Positions 35,737 through 44,876 of a stretch of 64,000 nucleotides of DNA are shown here, in pieces. The DNA is from Bordetella genomosp. 1 (GTDB lineage: Bacteria > Pseudomonadota > Gammaproteobacteria > Burkholderiales > Burkholderiaceae_B): the NCBI RefSeq assembly GCF_002261335.1, contig NZ_NEVL01000003.1, positions 1,240,001 to 1,304,000 of the forward strand, in the 5' to 3' direction. Both the position numbers and the translations under genes were made by a program. How positions within the stretch are numbered: position 1 is the stretch's first letter; every line of letters begins with the position of its first letter. The notes under the pieces are model-generated. The model searched no databases. It worked only from the letters and a program-made list of their open reading frames with translations, and was not told where the DNA came from.

Positions 35737-37418
35737 CCGTCCGCCCCGCCGACTTCGCCGCCTGCCAGACCCTCGAGGCGGCCGGCATCCATCCGCTGCT
35801 GGCCCGCCTGTGGGCCGCGCGCGGCGTGGATCACCCCGACCAGACCAAGCTCGGCTGGCCGCTGCTGCTGCCGCCCGCGCACCTGACCCATTCCGAACAC
35901 GCGGCCGCCGTGCTGGCCGACGCGATCCAGGCCAACAAGCGCCTGCTGATCGTGGCCGACTACGACTGCGACGGCGCCACCGCCTGCGCGGTCGGCCTGC
36001 GCGGCCTCTCGGCGATGGGCGCCGACGTCGACTTCCTGGTGCCCAACCGCTTCGAAACCGGCTATGGCCTGTCGCCCGCCGTGATCGAGCTGGCCTGCCG
36101 CCACCGCAACGGCAAGCCCGACATCATCATCACCGTCGACAACGGCATCGCCAGCGTCGAGGGCGTGGATGCGGCCAACGCCGCCGGCATCGGCGTGGTC
36201 GTCACCGACCACCACCTGCCCGGCGACACGCTGCCGGCCGCCCTGGCCATCGTCAATCCCAATCAGCCGGGCTGCGGCTTCCCGTCGAAAAACCTGGCCG
36301 GCGTCGGTGTCATCTTCTACATGATGCTGGCGCTGCGCGCCGAGCTGCGCCGCCGCGGCGTGTATGCGCCCGACGGCGGTCCGCGCCTGGACGCGCTGGC
36401 CGACCTGGTGGCGCTGGGCACCGTCGCCGACGTGGTCCGCCTCGACGCCAACAACCGCCTGCTGGTCACCCAGGGCCTGGCGCGCATGCGCGCCGGCCGC
36501 ATGCAGCCGGGCCTGCGCGCGCTGTTCGCGGTGGCCGGCCGCGAGCCGCGCAACGCCAACAGCTTCGACCTGGGCTTCGCGCTCGGCCCGCGCATCAACG
36601 CGGCCGGCCGCCTGGCCGACATGAGCCTGGGCATCGCCTGCCTCACCACCGACGACGAGGCGCAGGCGCTCAACATGGCGCGCGAGCTCGACAACATCAA
36701 CCGCGAGCGCCGCTCGATCGAAGCCGAGATGCGCGAGCAGGCCATGGCGGCCATGGAGGCGCCCGACGCCGGCAGCGGCGCCACGGTCTGCGTCTACGAC
36801 CCGGGCTGGCACCAGGGCGTGGTGGGGCTGGTGGCCTCGCGCCTCAAAGAGAAATTCTGGCGTCCGACGCTGGCCTTCGCGCCGGCCGGCGACGACGAGA
36901 TCCGCGGCTCGGGCCGCTCGATTCCCGACGTGCACCTGCGCGACGTGCTCGACCTGGTGTCCAAGCGCCACCCGGGCCTGATCCGCAAGTTCGGCGGCCA
37001 CGCCATGGCGGCCGGCCTCACGCTCGGGCGCGACGGCTTCGCGGCCTTCCAGCCCGCCTTCGAGGCAGCGGTGCGCGAGCTCACCGGTCGCGACCACTTC
37101 GAGCCGCTGATCGAGACCGACGGTTCGCTCGAATCGGGCTACGCCAACGCCGAAGTGGCGGGGATCCTGCAGCAGCAGGTCTGGGGCGCGGGCTTTTCCG
37201 CGCCGCTGTTCCTCGACGAATTCACCGTGCGCAGCCAGCGCCTGGTCGGCGAGAAGCACCTGAAGCTCTCGCTCGAGCGCGGCCAGCAGCGTTTCGACGC
37301 CATCTGGTTCGGCCACGACCAGAACCTGCCCGAGCGGATCCAGTGCGCCTACCGCCTGGAGCAGAACGTCTGGAACGGCATGGTGTCGGCCCAGCTCGTG
37401 ATCGAATACGCGGCCTGA
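35718..37418 (+). CDS. recJ: Single-stranded-DNA-specific 5'-3' exonuclease RecJ
   Basis: A 566-aa exonuclease of recombination and mismatch repair. I use the GTG at 35718 (MVTPRLTVRP), inside the end of the preceding gene; a longer in-frame form starts 36 bp earlier. DHH-superfamily motifs are complete: LLIVADYDCDGATA (motif I, about 76-89), ITVDNGIA, VVTDHHLPGD (DHH) and ALGTVADVVRL. The DHHA1 part has FALGPRINAAGRLADMS and RGSGRSIPDVHL...FGGHAMAAGLTL, and a C-terminal OB-like domain follows. E. coli RecJ is 577 aa, so this is full length. Confidence 0.96.
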   Translation: MVTPRLTVRPADFAACQTLEAAGIHPLLARLWAARGVDHPDQTKLGWPLLLPPAHLTHSEHAAAVLADAIQANKRLLIVADYDCDGATACAVGLRGLSAMGADVDFLVPNRFETGYGLSPAVIELACRHRNGKPDIIITVDNGIASVEGVDAANAAGIGVVVTDHHLPGDTLPAALAIVNPNQPGCGFPSKNLAGVGVIFYMMLALRAELRRRGVYAPDGGPRLDALADLVALGTVADVVRLDANNRLLVTQGLARMRAGRMQPGLRALFAVAGREPRNANSFDLGFALGPRINAAGRLADMSLGIACLTTDDEAQALNMARELDNINRERRSIEAEMREQAMAAMEAPDAGSGATVCVYDPGWHQGVVGLVASRLKEKFWRPTLAFAPAGDDEIRGSGRSIPDVHLRDVLDLVSKRHPGLIRKFGGHAMAAGLTLGRDGFAAFQPAFEAAVRELTGRDHFEPLIETDGSLESGYANAEVAGILQQQVWGAGFSAPLFLDEFTVRSQRLVGEKHLKLSLERGQQRFDAIWFGHDQNLPERIQCAYRLEQNVWNGMVSAQLVIEYAA

Positions 37419-37570
37419 TCCGGGCCCCGGGGCGGCCGCGGCCCAGGCCGTCCGCCCCCATTTCGCCCGCCACGGGGTGCCGGGGCGCGCCCCGCGCCAC
37501 GCCCGGGCAGCAGGAAGCCGTCAGGCACGCTAAAATGCCAGGTTTCGCATAAAAGTCACCAGGATCAATC

Positions 37571-38675
37571 ATGGAAGCCGAACGTCAGAACCAGATCGCC
37601 GCCCGCCTTGCCGACTACGCGGAGCGCGAACAGGCTCTACGGAGGTATCTTTGACTACGATGCCAAAGCTGAACGCCTGCACGTCGTAAACGCCGAACTC
37701 GAAGATCCCTCGGTCTGGAACGACCCCAAGCACGCCCAGGACCTGGGCCGTGAGAAGAAGTCCCTCGAAGATGTCGTGGGCACGCTGTCCGCGCTCGGCG
37801 CCGGCGTGGCCGACGCGCTCGAGCTGTTCGAGCTCGCCGCCGCCGATGACGACGACGCCACGCTCGAAGCGATCGAGGTCGACGCCAACGGCTTCCAGGA
37901 AAAGCTCGAGACCCTGGAATTCCGCCGCATGTTCTCGAACGCGGCCGACCCGCTGAACTGCTTCGTCGACATCCAGGCCGGCGCCGGCGGCACCGAAGCC
38001 CAGGACTGGGCCTCGATGCTGTTGCGCCAATACCTGAAGTACGCCGAACGCAAGGGCTTCAAGGTCGAGGTGCTCGAAGAATCCGAAGGCGAAGTCGCCG
38101 GCATCAAGTCCGCCACCATCAAGATGGAAGGCGAGTACGCGTTCGGCTACCTGCGCACCGAAACCGGCGTGCACCGCCTGGTGCGCAAGAGCCCGTTCGA
38201 CTCGTCGGGCGGCCGCCACACGTCGTTTGCCAGCGTGTTCGTCTACCCCGAGGTCGACGAGTCGTTCGAGGTCGAGGTCAATCCCGCCGACCTGCGCGTG
38301 GACACCTACCGTGCCAGCGGCGCGGGCGGCCAGCACATCAACAAGACCGACTCGGCCGTGCGTATCACGCACATGCCGACGGGCATCGTCGTGCAGTGCC
38401 AGAACGACCGTTCGCAGCACCGCAACCGCGCCGAAGCCATGCAGATGCTGAAGTCCAAGCTCTATGAGCTGGAGATGCGCAAGCGCATGGCCGAGCAGCA
38501 GAAGCTCGAAGACTCCAAGACCGACGTGGGCTGGGGCCACCAGATCCGTTCCTACGTGCTCGACCAGAGCCGCATCAAGGATCTGCGCACCAACGTCGAA
38601 ATCTCCAACACCCAGAAAGTGCTGGACGGCGACCTGGATCCCTTCATCCAGGCCAGTCTCAAGCAAGGCGTCTAA
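37571..38675 (+). CDS. prfB: Peptide chain release factor 2, expressed by programmed +1 frameshift
   Basis: Terminates translation at UGA and UAA. The zero frame from the ATG at 37571 meets TGA at codon 28 (37652-37654). A +1 shift at CTT continues from GAC at 37653 to the TAA at 38673-38675, giving 367 aa (E. coli 365). In the main frame the stop-codon tripeptide SPF lies in [13 protein letters not shown], and the catalytic GGQ in [15 protein letters not shown]. An isolated in-frame start downstream would lack the N-terminal helix. The feature joins 37571-37651 with 37653-38675. A TAAAAT at 37531-37536 could be the -10. Confidence 0.97.
37639..37655 (+). promoter_or_regulatory. RF2 programmed frameshift site
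   Basis: Codons CGG AGG TAT CTT TGA C: the slippery CTT (37649-37651) is followed by the in-frame TGA (37652-37654) and C. A Shine-Dalgarno-like GGAGG (37641-37645) stands three bases before CTT, matching the classical autoregulatory arrangement. Low RF2 makes the ribosome pause at UGA and shift, restoring RF2. Confidence 0.97.
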
Positions 38676-38696
38676 CCCCTTTCGGAGCCCTCCGAC

Positions 38697-39446
38697 ATGA
38701 TCGATACGCTTGCCATCCTGACCGGCGCTTCGCGCGGCCTGGGCGCCGCCCTGGCGCGCGGGCTGCTCAAACCCGGTACCCGCCTGGTGACCCTGGCCCG
38801 GCGCACGGACCCCGACCTTGCCGCCCAGGCCCAGGCCGCCGGCGTCGAGCTCGAGCAGTGGCCCGTCGATCTGTCGGACCTCGCGGCTGCCCACGCCGCG
38901 TCCGAACGGCTGGCGGCCCTGCCGCAGGCGCGCCGCTACGTGCTGATCAACAACGCCGGCACGGTCAACCCGGTGGCCAACACCGCCGAGCTCACCGACG
39001 GCCGCACCATCGCCGACGCCTTCAACCTCAACGTGACCGCGGTCATGCTGCTGACGGCGCGCTTCCTGACCGCGCTGCGCGAGCAGCAGGCCGACGTGCG
39101 CATCGTCAACATTTCGTCGGGCGCGGGCCGCAATCCCAACGCCGGCTGGGGCGTGTACTGCGCCACCAAGGCCGCCCTCGACATGTACACGCGCGTGCTC
39201 AATGCCGAGCATGGCGCGCGCGGCGTGCGCGCCGTCGCGCTGGCCCCCGGCATCGTCGACACCGACATGCAGGCCACCATCCGGTCGAGCGACGAGGCCA
39301 GCTTCCCGGCCCTGGCGCGCTTCCAGGAATTCAAGGCCACCGGCAAGCTTTCGGCCCCCGCCGACGTGGCCGCCCGCATTCTTGCCTATCTGGACCGCGA
39401 CGACTTCGGCAAGACCGAAATCGACGACATCCGCAATTACAACTGA
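38697..39446 (+). CDS. Short-chain dehydrogenase/reductase (sepiapterin-reductase-like)
   Basis: A 249-aa NAD(P)-dependent oxidoreductase. The cofactor motif TGASRGLGAALA (about 9-20) with an Arg in LARRTDPD suggests NADPH preference. VLINNAGTVNPVAN (82-95) is the NNAG motif, and the catalytic Ser and YxxxK are in IVNISSGAGRN and WGVYCATKAALDMY. The LAPGIVDTDMQATIR segment is typical of the sepiapterin-reductase/YueD-like branch. Substrate is unknown. It sits 21 bp after prfB and 6 bp before lysS, so the three genes form one unit. Confidence 0.92.
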   Translation: MIDTLAILTGASRGLGAALARGLLKPGTRLVTLARRTDPDLAAQAQAAGVELEQWPVDLSDLAAAHAASERLAALPQARRYVLINNAGTVNPVANTAELTDGRTIADAFNLNVTAVMLLTARFLTALREQQADVRIVNISSGAGRNPNAGWGVYCATKAALDMYTRVLNAEHGARGVRAVALAPGIVDTDMQATIRSSDEASFPALARFQEFKATGKLSAPADVAARILAYLDRDDFGKTEIDDIRNYN

Positions 39447-39452
39447 CCCATC

Positions 39453-40970
39453 ATGACTGATCACTCGCCCGCGCCCACCCAGGATGAAAACCGCTTGATC
39501 GCCGAACGGCGCGCCAAGCTGTCCAAACTGCGCGAAACCGGCGTTGCGTTCCCCAACGATTTCGTGCCCGATGCGCAGGCCGCGCAACTGCACGCCAAAT
39601 ACGACGACCAGGACCCGCAGGCCCTGGTCGACGCCGCCGTCAGCGTGAAGGTGGCCGGGCGCATGATGCTCAAGCGCGTGATGGGCAAGGCGAGCTTCGC
39701 CACGCTGCAGGACGGCAGCGGCCGCATCCAGCTCTATCTCGAGCGCGGCACGCTGGGCGAGGAGGCGTACGCCGCCTTCAAGCAATGGGACATCGGCGAT
39801 ATCGTGGCCATCGAGGGCACGATGTTCAAGACGCAGAAGGGCGAGCTCTCGGTGCACGCTACCCGCGCGCGCCTGCTGTCGAAGTCGCTGCGCCCGCTGC
39901 CCGACAAGTTCCACGGCGTGGCCGACCAGGAGCTGCGCTACCGCCAGCGCTACGTCGACCTCATCATGACCGACGCCACGCGCAAGACCTTCGAGGCGCG
40001 CAGCAAGGCCGTGGGCAGCATCCGCCGCCTGATGCAGGACGCCGGCTTTCTCGAAGTCGAAACCCCGATGCTGCACCCGATTCCGGGCGGCGCCGCGGCC
40101 AAGCCCTTCGTCACGCACCACAACGCGCTCGACATGGAGATGTACCTGCGCATCGCGCCGGAGCTCTATCTCAAGCGCCTGGTCGTGGGCGGCTTCGATC
40201 GCGTGTTCGAGATCAACCGCAACTTCCGCAACGAAGGGGTGAGCCCGCGCCACAACCCCGAGTTCACGATGATGGAGTTCTACGCGGCCTATGCGGACTA
40301 CCGCTGGCTGATGGACTACACCGAGAACCTCATCCGCCAGGCCGCGATCGACGCCACCGGCAGCGCCGTGCTGACCTACGGCGAGCGCGAGCTCGACCTG
40401 TCCAAGCCCTTCGACCGCCTGACCATCTGCGAGGCGATCCTCAAGTACACGGACGGCTACACCCAGGCCCAGCTCGACGACGCCGAGTTCGTGCGCGGCG
40501 AGCTCAAGAAGTTCGGCGCCGACGTGAACGGCCCGGTGCTCAAGCGCGCCGGCCTGGGCGCGCTGCAGCTGGCGCTGTTTGAAGAGACCGCCGAATCGCA
40601 GCTCTGGAACCCGACCTACATCATCGACTACCCGGTCGAGGTGTCGCCGCTGGCCCGTGCCTCCGACGACCGCGAAGGCATCACCGAGCGCTTCGAGCTC
40701 TTCATCACGGGCCGCGAGATCGCCAACGGCTTCTCCGAGCTCAACGACCCCGAAGACCAGGCCGAACGCTTCCGCTCGCAGGTCGAGGCCAAGGACGCCG
40801 GCGACGAAGAAGCCATGTATTTCGACGCCGACTACATCCGCGCGCTCGAATACGGCATGCCCCCGACTGGCGGCTGCGGCATCGGCATCGACCGTCTCGT
40901 CATGCTGCTGACCAACAGCCCCAGCATCCGCGACGTCATCCTGTTCCCGCACCTGCGCCGTGAGGACTGA
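39453..40970 (+). CDS. lysS: Lysyl-tRNA synthetase, class II
   Basis: Charges tRNA-Lys. A 505-aa protein, the family's usual length. The N-terminal OB-fold anticodon-binding domain (about 60-150) includes [31 protein letters not shown]. Class II motifs follow: motif 1 around [21 protein letters not shown], motif 2 [20 protein letters not shown] and motif 3 [13 protein letters not shown]. The lysine-specific [21 protein letters not shown] segment is present. The prfB-lysS neighbourhood is conserved, as in E. coli. Confidence 0.98.
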   Translation: MTDHSPAPTQDENRLIAERRAKLSKLRETGVAFPNDFVPDAQAAQLHAKYDDQDPQALVDAAVSVKVAGRMMLKRVMGKASFATLQDGSGRIQLYLERGTLGEEAYAAFKQWDIGDIVAIEGTMFKTQKGELSVHATRARLLSKSLRPLPDKFHGVADQELRYRQRYVDLIMTDATRKTFEARSKAVGSIRRLMQDAGFLEVETPMLHPIPGGAAAKPFVTHHNALDMEMYLRIAPELYLKRLVVGGFDRVFEINRNFRNEGVSPRHNPEFTMMEFYAAYADYRWLMDYTENLIRQAAIDATGSAVLTYGERELDLSKPFDRLTICEAILKYTDGYTQAQLDDAEFVRGELKKFGADVNGPVLKRAGLGALQLALFEETAESQLWNPTYIIDYPVEVSPLARASDDREGITERFELFITGREIANGFSELNDPEDQAERFRSQVEAKDAGDEEAMYFDADYIRALEYGMPPTGGCGIGIDRLVMLLTNSPSIRDVILFPHLRRED

Positions 40971-41095
40971 CGCGCAAGCGGGCGGTCAGCGGCCCCGGCT
41001 CGGGGCGAGATGCCAGCGATCGTGTGGCGGCACGGCCGCGACCCCGGTCGCAAGCGGGCCACAGCCGTGCTGGCGCGTAGCGTGAGGAAAAAGAG

Positions 41096-41398
41096 ATGAT
41101 TGCAAAGTTTTTGATGATCATCGCGTTCCTCGTGCTGTTCATGTATGTCGTGCTGCCGCGCCGCGGCGTCGCCAACCAGGCGGCCTCGCGCGCCCGGCGC
41201 CTCTTCATCGCGCTGTGCGCGGCCAGCGTCGGCGCGCTGTCGGGCTCGCTGATCGCGCTGGTGGTCTGGCTGGGCGCCAATGCCAACGCGGCACCGGGCC
41301 AGCGCAGCGGCGGCGACGCCCTGCTGGGCCTGTCGGCCCTGCTGCTGGTCATCAGCCTCGGCTGCGCCGTCGGCGCCATGATGAAGCGCGTCAGGTAA
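41096..41398 (+). CDS. Small two-helix inner-membrane protein
   Basis: A 100-aa protein with GAGGAAAAAG before the ATG. Hydrophobic segments lie at about 3-21, 37-60 (IALCAASVGALSGSLIALVVWLG) and 73-93 (DALLGLSALLLVISLGCAVGAMM), with a basic end (KRVR). No known domain. It stands alone between lysS and the repeated terminator, and no partner is suggested by context. Confidence 0.75.
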   Translation: MIAKFLMIIAFLVLFMYVVLPRRGVANQAASRARRLFIALCAASVGALSGSLIALVVWLGANANAAPGQRSGGDALLGLSALLLVISLGCAVGAMMKRVR

Positions 41399-41412
41399 GC
41401 CCTGCCAAACCA

Positions 41413-41454
41413 CGGCCTGCAAACAAAAAGCCACCCCGAGGGGTGGCTTTTTGG
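41413..41454. terminator. Bidirectional terminator, copy 1 of a 42-bp exact repeat
   Basis: A hairpin with A5-GCCACCC (41425-41436) pairing with GGGTGGC-T5 (41441-41452), T-tracts on both strands, between convergent genes. The 42 bases 41413-41454 recur without change at 45313-45354. Confidence 0.9.
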
Positions 41455-41472
41455 TTTGAGGCGGGCACAGGA

Positions 41473-42282
41473 TCAGTAGCTGACCACCGGTTCGTTGCGC
41501 GAGGCCCGCGCCGGCGGCGCGCCCCCGTCGCCCTGCCCCTGCAGGTGCCGGCCCGGCAGGCCGAACTGCTGCATGAGCTCGCCATAGGCGGCTTCGGCCA
41601 GGCTCTTGGACGCCTCGGAGACGGCCTTCGGCCGGCTGAACAGCGCGCTGTCACCCGCACGCGACACGGCCTTCACGTCCTGCCCCGACCCCAGCGCCGA
41701 GAACGCGGCCTTCACCTCGTAGGTCCGGGTGTCGATCAGGCTGAAGTCCACGGTGATGTCCAGGCCCAGCGTGCCGGTGCGCGCGGCGCCGCCGAACGAC
41801 ATCTGGTTCTGCGTGAACTGGATGTCGCTGACGGTGCCGAACAGCACGTAGTCGGCGCCCGGGAAGTAGCCCTGCTTGATGCGCGACACGATGTCGAACA
41901 CCTTGTCCGAGGCCTTGCCGGTATAGGCCTTGGCCTGCACCAGCCGCACCCCGCCGCCCTTGAGCATCGCGCCCTTCAGGTCTGCCGTGTACTTGCGCAG
42001 CTCGCCGTACTCGATGTAGGAGTAGGTGCCCTCGGCCGAGTGATAGCTGCTGCTCGCGCTGCCGCTGTAGCGGCTGTTACCCGAATAGGCGTAGCCGCTG
42101 TCGCGCTCGCTGCTGCTGCGGTTCACGCGGCTCTGGCTCGAGGCCGACACCACGCGGAAATAGCCGCTCACCCGCTCTTCGTAGGCCAGGTCGGTCACCG
42201 CGATCTTCGGCTCGGCGGCCTGGGCCAGGCCCCACGCCAGGCTCAGCAACAGGCCACAGATCAAGCGCTTGGAGTTCGTCAT
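41473..42282 (-). CDS. Secreted CsgG/LpoB-fold protein
   Basis: A 269-aa periplasmic protein. I start at the ATG at 42282, 7 bases from GGGAG; an ATG 6 bp upstream is too close to it. A signal peptide ends at AQA (about 22) with no lipobox. The core KIAVTDLAYEERV (26-38), then LKGAMLKGGGVRLVQAKAYTG and GADYVLFGTVSDIQF with VDFSLIDTRTYEVKAAFSALGSGQ, is the CsgG/LpoB/TolB-N-like fold. A Ser/Tyr/Asn-rich insert occupies about 46-90. It is downstream of lpoB in a four-gene envelope cassette and may be a divergent paralogue. Whether it activates a penicillin-binding protein or assembles as a secretion ring cannot be told. Confidence 0.8.
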   Translation of the reverse strand: MTNSKRLICGLLLSLAWGLAQAAEPKIAVTDLAYEERVSGYFRVVSASSQSRVNRSSSERDSGYAYSGNSRYSGSASSSYHSAEGTYSYIEYGELRKYTADLKGAMLKGGGVRLVQAKAYTGKASDKVFDIVSRIKQGYFPGADYVLFGTVSDIQFTQNQMSFGGAARTGTLGLDITVDFSLIDTRTYEVKAAFSALGSGQDVKAVSRAGDSALFSRPKAVSEASKSLAEAAYGELMQQFGLPGRHLQGQGDGGAPPARASRNEPVVSY

Positions 42283-42304
42283 CTTCATGCTCCCTGGCAG
42301 GCCA

Positions 42305-42919
42305 TCAACGGCGCGAGGTCTTGCGGATTTCCTTCTCGTCCTGCCACTCGATGGTGCCCTCGGCCACGTCGTACAGCTTCAGGGTGATCTTGTAGTAGAC
42401 GTCCTTGACGTCGCGGCCACGCTTGACGATGGAGGTGATCTCGCCCTCGAGCATGAAGCGGGCGCCGCTCATGTTGCCCATCTTGGCGCGGCCCTGGTTC
42501 TTGTAGAGGCCGCTCTGGTTCTGCCGCTGCAGTTCCTCCACGCCGCTCTGCATCTCGTCCATGCTGCGGGTGAAGCGCACCTTGCCGCTCTTGACCAGGC
42601 GGGTCTGGATCGTGTTCATGATCGACTTGGTGTCGATGTATTCGCTGGTCTTGTTCAGCACCGGCGCCAGCGTCAGCGTCGGGCGGCCGTCCAGCACGGG
42701 GCTCTCGAGCAGCGAGCCCGTCATCGACTCGGCGATCATCTGCAGGTCGGTCGAACCGAACTCATTGGTGACCGTTTCGACGGCCTTGGTGTCGCCGTAA
42801 CTCACGTCCGACGAGCCCACGGTGGGCTGGGTGGTCTGGCAGCCGGCCAGCGCCAGCATCGCGCCCAGGACCAGGGCGATGCGGGCCGACGACACGCCGC
42901 TGCGGAAAGACGACTTCAT
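42305..42919 (-). CDS. lpoB: Penicillin-binding-protein activator LpoB-like lipoprotein
   Basis: In E. coli, LpoB reaches from the outer membrane to stimulate the peptidoglycan synthase PBP1b. Here a 204-aa lipoprotein starts at the ATG at 42919 (CAGGAG upstream), with lipobox LAG before Cys27. The conserved core includes RPTLTLAPVLNKTSEYIDTKSI, TIQTRLVKSGKVRFTRS and ARFMLEGEITSIVKRGRDVKDVYYKITLKLYDVAEGTIEWQDEKEIRK, matching LpoB/COG3417. The Gln/Pro-rich linker of enterobacterial LpoB is shorter. It lies between ycfL and the CsgG-like gene. Confidence 0.92.
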   Translation of the reverse strand: MKSSFRSGVSSARIALVLGAMLALAGCQTTQPTVGSSDVSYGDTKAVETVTNEFGSTDLQMIAESMTGSLLESPVLDGRPTLTLAPVLNKTSEYIDTKSIMNTIQTRLVKSGKVRFTRSMDEMQSGVEELQRQNQSGLYKNQGRAKMGNMSGARFMLEGEITSIVKRGRDVKDVYYKITLKLYDVAEGTIEWQDEKEIRKTSRR

Positions 42920-42956
42920 GATGACTCCTGATAAAAACATGACAGGCGGGCGGCGC

Positions 42957-43361
42957 TCAGGGCCGGCCCGCGCTCATTTCGATGCGGAAATCGCTGGCCT
43001 GCGGGCCGAACGCCGTGCCCTTGATCGGCAGCGTCTGGTGACCCAGGAAATCCAGTGGCTTCCAGCCTTCCTCGTCGCCCACCCGCATGCCGCCCTCGTC
43101 GAGCCAGATGAAGCGGTAGTACAGACGCGAGCGCAGGCCGCTGGTGTTGGCGATCTCGGCCTGCACCACCATCACGTCGTTGCGGCGTTGCGAGCGCAAC
43201 GCCTCCACCCGCAGGTCGCGCACCGAGTCGCGCACGGCAAGCTTGGCGGCAATGCCGGTCGAAGCGGCGTAGGAAGGCGCGGGATTGGCCTGCGCCAGGG
43301 CCTGGCCCTGGCAGGCCAGCGCCAGGCACACGGCGCCGGCGCATCGGATCAAAGTCTTCAT
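42957..43361 (-). CDS. YcfL-like (DUF1425) secreted protein
   Basis: A 134-aa protein with a signal peptide ending QALA (about 23); no lipobox, although the hydrophobic core contains a Cys. The mature part (SVRDLRVEALRSQRRNDVMVVQAEIANTSGLRSRLYYRFIWLDEGGMRVGDEEGWKPLDFLGHQTLPIKGTAF written in pieces across residues 45-117) is the beta-sandwich DUF1425 pattern of YcfL. In E. coli, ycfL is adjacent to lpoB (ycfM), and the same order appears here. Function is unknown, but the conserved pairing suggests a part in LpoB biology. Confidence 0.88.
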   Translation of the reverse strand: MKTLIRCAGAVCLALACQGQALAQANPAPSYAASTGIAAKLAVRDSVRDLRVEALRSQRRNDVMVVQAEIANTSGLRSRLYYRFIWLDEGGMRVGDEEGWKPLDFLGHQTLPIKGTAFGPQASDFRIEMSAGRP

Positions 43362-43421
43362 GGTGATGCCTGGATGCTTGCCCCGCAGGGCAGTAAAAAA
43401 AGGTTGAAACCCGCCCGCCGC

Positions 43422-44876
43422 TTACTGCAGCAGTGCCGATTTTTCCGGCGCCTTCGGCGGCGCGGCGCGCTTGGCGCCGCGTTTCTTCGGCGCCGGCTCG
43501 TCGACCACCGCCTGTTTGGCGAGCTCGCCGAAGCGGCCCGCCTCGCCCAGATAGGTCACGGCGGGATACATGCGCAGCGGCACGATCATGTGGCGTCCGC
43601 TCACGCTGATCTTCTGCGGCGCCTGCGCCACGCCCGGCAAGGTCAGCGCGTAGTCGCCGGCGGGCATGAAGCCGCGCGCCACGTATACGCGGCCCGGCAG
43701 CGTGCGCCACAGGCGGTCGTCGGCGGGCGGCTCGGCCACCACGGCGGCGACGTTGGCGATCAGGCCGGCGATCAGGCCGCCCTCCTTCTGCGCCACGACC
43801 TGGGCCGCCGCCTTGGCCACCATGCGCACCGCGGCGCGCGTCTGCATGCCGGGCAGGTCATCCTTCAAGGCGCGTCGCGCCATCACGTTGAAATCGGCCA
43901 CGAGGCTCACCGGCAGCGTGGTTTCGCCCACCGAGATCTTGCTCATGGACTCGACTTCGGCGATGGGGCTGATCACGGGATACGACATGCCGACCATCGC
44001 AATGCCCGAGCCCGTCGGCACCGGGAACATGAACTTGCGCGATTCGCGGGCGGGCGCATTGCCGGCCTCGATCACGAACAGCACGTCGGTCTGACCATTG
44101 CCGCGCTGCTGCGCGCCGCGCTCCGACAGGCCGCTCAGGCCCTGCTCGAGCACCGGGCTGTCGGGCCGCAGCTCGATCGCCTGGCGATAGCCGGGCGCCG
44201 CGAGGCTGGGTTCGTTCAGCACTTCATAGACGAAACCGGAGAGGTAGTGGCTCAGCGCATTCTGGTAGCCATTCTTGAGCGCCAGCACCTCGGGATCGTT
44301 CAGGGTCTCGATCGGATAGCCCTTGAGGTCCTGCTGCTTGGTCTGCGCGCCCTCTTCCTTGGCCTTCTCTTCCGCGGCCTCGGTCTGACGGGCGCGATAC
44401 TCGGCGATCAACGCCTCGCGTTCGTGCGTGCGCTTGATGTCGACGCGGGCATTCTCAAGATCGCCCTGCGACAGCCGATTGAGCGCCATCACGGTGGTCA
44501 GCATGACCTTCTCGTAATCCTGCGCCTCGTACGTGCGGTTGCCGTCGCCGAGAATGGTTGCGCCCACCTGCGACGCCACTTCGCTCAGCGTGCCCCGCGC
44601 GGTCTCTTCCCATTGCTTGACGCTGGTGTCCGCGGTCTCGAAGGCGCTCATGCTGTCGCCATACTGGCCGGCGATGCGCAGCAGTTCGCCCTTCTCCAGG
44701 TTGAGCAACAGGTCGCCGGGGTTACCGGTGCGCAGTTGATTGTCGACCTTCACGATGGCGTCCTGCAGCCGACCATGGCCCAGATCCACCGTACTCTCGC
44801 CCACCTTGCTCTGGTGCGTTGCCGCACAGCCGGCCAAGCCCAATACCAGTCCCGCCCCCAACAATACCCGCAGCAT
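43422..44876 (-). CDS. COG3014-type TPR-like lipoprotein
   Basis: A 484-aa lipoprotein, start ATG at 44876 with GGAGG 7 bases upstream and lipobox LAG before Cys17. Residues about 35-260 are helical, with TPR-like pairs (LNLEKGELLRIAGQYGDSMSAFETAD; YEKVMLTTVMALNRLSQGDLENARVDIKRT; NALSHYLSGFVYEVLNEPSLAAPGYRQAIEL). The second half is beta-rich (TDVLFVIEAGNAPARESRKFMFPV; RVYVARGFMPAGDYALTLPG), ending in a Lys/Ala/Pro tail. This family regularly accompanies YcfL and LpoB genes, but its role is not established. It is the first gene of the cassette, behind an AT-rich upstream region. Confidence 0.85.
   Translation of the reverse strand: MLRVLLGAGLVLGLAGCAATHQSKVGESTVDLGHGRLQDAIVKVDNQLRTGNPGDLLLNLEKGELLRIAGQYGDSMSAFETADTSVKQWEETARGTLSEVASQVGATILGDGNRTYEAQDYEKVMLTTVMALNRLSQGDLENARVDIKRTHEREALIAEYRARQTEAAEEKAKEEGAQTKQQDLKGYPIETLNDPEVLALKNGYQNALSHYLSGFVYEVLNEPSLAAPGYRQAIELRPDSPVLEQGLSGLSERGAQQRGNGQTDVLFVIEAGNAPARESRKFMFPVPTGSGIAMVGMSYPVISPIAEVESMSKISVGETTLPVSLVADFNVMARRALKDDLPGMQTRAAVRMVAKAAAQVVAQKEGGLIAGLIANVAAVVAEPPADDRLWRTLPGRVYVARGFMPAGDYALTLPGVAQAPQKISVSGRHMIVPLRMYPAVTYLGEAGRFGELAKQAVVDEPAPKKRGAKRAAPPKAPEKSALLQ

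Noticed and set aside
37571-37654. In-frame stop in prfB suggesting a pseudogene
   Set aside because: The stop is the conserved RF2 frameshift signal, and the downstream frame is intact with SPF and GGQ motifs.
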